DNA from: Prunella strophiata
Lineage: Eukaryota > Chordata > Aves > Passeriformes > Prunellidae
Assembly: GCA_036583965.1 (NCBI GenBank)
Contig: JAZBQD010000015.1
Location: 23,527,310 to 23,591,309 of the forward strand
Direction: 5' to 3'
Length of the DNA stretch: 64,000 nt
In this document: in pieces, positions 62,701-64,000 of the stretch
How positions within the stretch are numbered: position 1 is the stretch's first letter
Layout: the number at the start of each line of letters is the position of its first letter
Program-made: the position numbers and the translations under genes
Notes under the pieces: model-generated
The model's database searches: none
What the model was told of the DNA's origin: nothing
What the model saw: only the letters and a program-made list of their open reading frames with translations

Positions 62701-63970
62701 ATTGCCACAAAAAGCTTGTGACAATTTTTGGCCATAGGCATTTGTACATAAAGTATGCTTCATGGAAAAAGAGGAGAAAAATGGAAAGTGATGGTGAAAA
62801 AAATGCTGGTAATGTAGTAAATTAGAAGCATGGTTGGAAAACTAACATGTCTGAGGGATTCAGTTGATTGTTTGGTCTTGTTTTTGAAGTTAGAAAGTCC
62901 TTTCTTATCTCTAGTACGGCAGCAGGAGGATACCTTCCTGGTACAAACATAATTGGAGGGTTTGCAGAAATTTGCTGAAGACTGATGTGCTAAAGGTGAA
63001 CTTCAATTAAATTTATTTTGGTTTTATATGCAAAGAGGTCTAAGAAATGATTAGAAAACCAAAAGAGAGTGAACGATATTACAAATGTTAAATATCATTT
63101 AAATAATAAAATGACATTTTATAATTTATTGTTAATTTAACCTTTTATTTCATAGTAACAGGAATGCATACTTAACAGGAAAGTGAATGATATGCTAAAA
63201 ATAATCATATTTTTATAATATTTTCTTTAAGGTAAAGTATTATTCCTTGTATTTTAAAAGCACTAATGCTGGTTTATTTGGTTGGGTGGTTTTTTTTTTT
63301 TAGCATCTCTGTTCACAAGTTCTTGTTTTTCCTTGTAAAAATTCAATCACTTATTTCAGGGTAACAGCAAATAAAAGTAGAGAGTACACTTGCCTGAATA
63401 ATTATAGTAAATTATACTTGTTGCACTGATTCTACACTTCTAGAGAAAATGCAAACAGAACTAAACAGGATTTTCTCTTCTGTCAAACTTGTGCTGAGTA
63501 GGAGCTTGATATTTTTACTCAGGTTTTGAATTAAACTAACTGCCTGTTTCATCACCACACTTGGTTTGTTGGGGACACAGTATATTTTATTTTGAGATTG
63601 CAGCTGTATGACCACTTACAGATATCTGTCTTTGTGGATGGAAATCAGCTTCAATGAGAAGGTGCAATGAATTGCTTGTGAGTTGGGCTGTAATGGAGCA
63701 AGGGGCTTGGATAGGAAAGAGAGGTTACAGTCTTAGCTGAATGTAGAGGTCTGGAGGCATTGGAGAGTTCCAGTAGGCAGCTTGGTCCTTGGTGAGCCAT
63801 GTACTGTGCAAGGCTGGGAAAATTCCACCAGTTGCCTTTCAGTCAAGGAGTCACCTGATACTCCTTTTTTCCTTTTTGTCTCCTGCTCCATACACAATCA
63901 GTCACCACCTTGGTGAGAAGGTTCATTAAGCTGTGAGGCACAAGGCTGCAGCCCCAGCTGGATACAGGAG
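59702..63970. other. Gene-free intergenic sequence
   Basis: AT-rich with a less AT-rich stretch at about 60300-60500 of unknown identity, and a CA repeat. No gene, RNA or further transposon was recognised. Confidence 0.6.
60809..60835 (+). repeat. (AC)n microsatellite
   Basis: About 13 perfect AC units. Confidence 0.95.
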
Positions 63971-64000
63971 AGCTGTGTCCAGCTGTGTCCAGCTGTGTCC
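63971..64000 (+). repeat. 10-bp tandem repeat, three copies, cut by the window end
   Basis: AGCTGTGTCC is repeated three times without error up to the last base, so the array probably continues to the right. Confidence 0.9.

Overview
The window is vertebrate nuclear DNA, most likely from a bird and probably a passerine or other neoavian. It has split genes with GT/AG introns, CpG-island promoters in AT-rich surroundings, several 5'-truncated CR1 LINE copies ending in the ATTCTRTGAT-type 3' terminus, and two solo LTRs of the kind common in passerine genomes. It has no bacterial features, no operons and no CRISPR.

Three conserved protein genes are present in the order TMEM67 - RBM12B - CIBAR1 (FAM92A), the same block as human 8q22.1. 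(1) Minus strand, 1936-15388: the first 11 coding exons of TMEM67 (meckelin, ciliary transition zone), which runs off the left edge. Every splice phase and exon length can be read, and those I remember from the human gene agree. (2) Plus strand, about 17.1-23.3 kb: RBM12B. A CpG-island promoter with a YY1 site and probable non-coding 5' exons precede a single intronless coding exon (20794-22893, 699 aa, five RRMs). It is head-to-head with TMEM67. (3) Minus strand, 27745-47272: the complete CIBAR1 gene in eight coding exons (295 aa, BAR-like domain, acidic tail). It is tail-to-tail with RBM12B.

The rest is non-coding. 23.3-27.7 kb is the convergent intergenic gap plus 3'UTRs. From 47.4 kb to the end is about 16.6 kb with no recognisable gene; it holds a CR1 of about 0.93 kb abutting the CIBAR1 promoter, a solo LTR of about 1.06 kb at 58.6-59.7 kb, mononucleotide and dinucleotide runs, and the start of a 10-bp tandem repeat cut by the window end. 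A second solo LTR sits in RBM12B intron 1. CR1 fragments lie at about 0.2-0.6, 15.8, 24.1, 38.0, 47.4-48.3 and 55.0 kb.

Functionally, two ciliary-base genes (TMEM67 and CIBAR1) flank an RNA-binding protein gene. Both ciliary promoters contain a palindromic RFX X-box-like site. Other points worth checking are a U12-type donor in CIBAR1 intron 4, a frame conflict at the TMEM67 start codon, a perfect hairpin just after the CIBAR1 stop, an enlarged acidic tail in CIBAR1, and the near-absence of the mammalian proline/DFR repeat in RBM12B. I found no convincing undescribed system.
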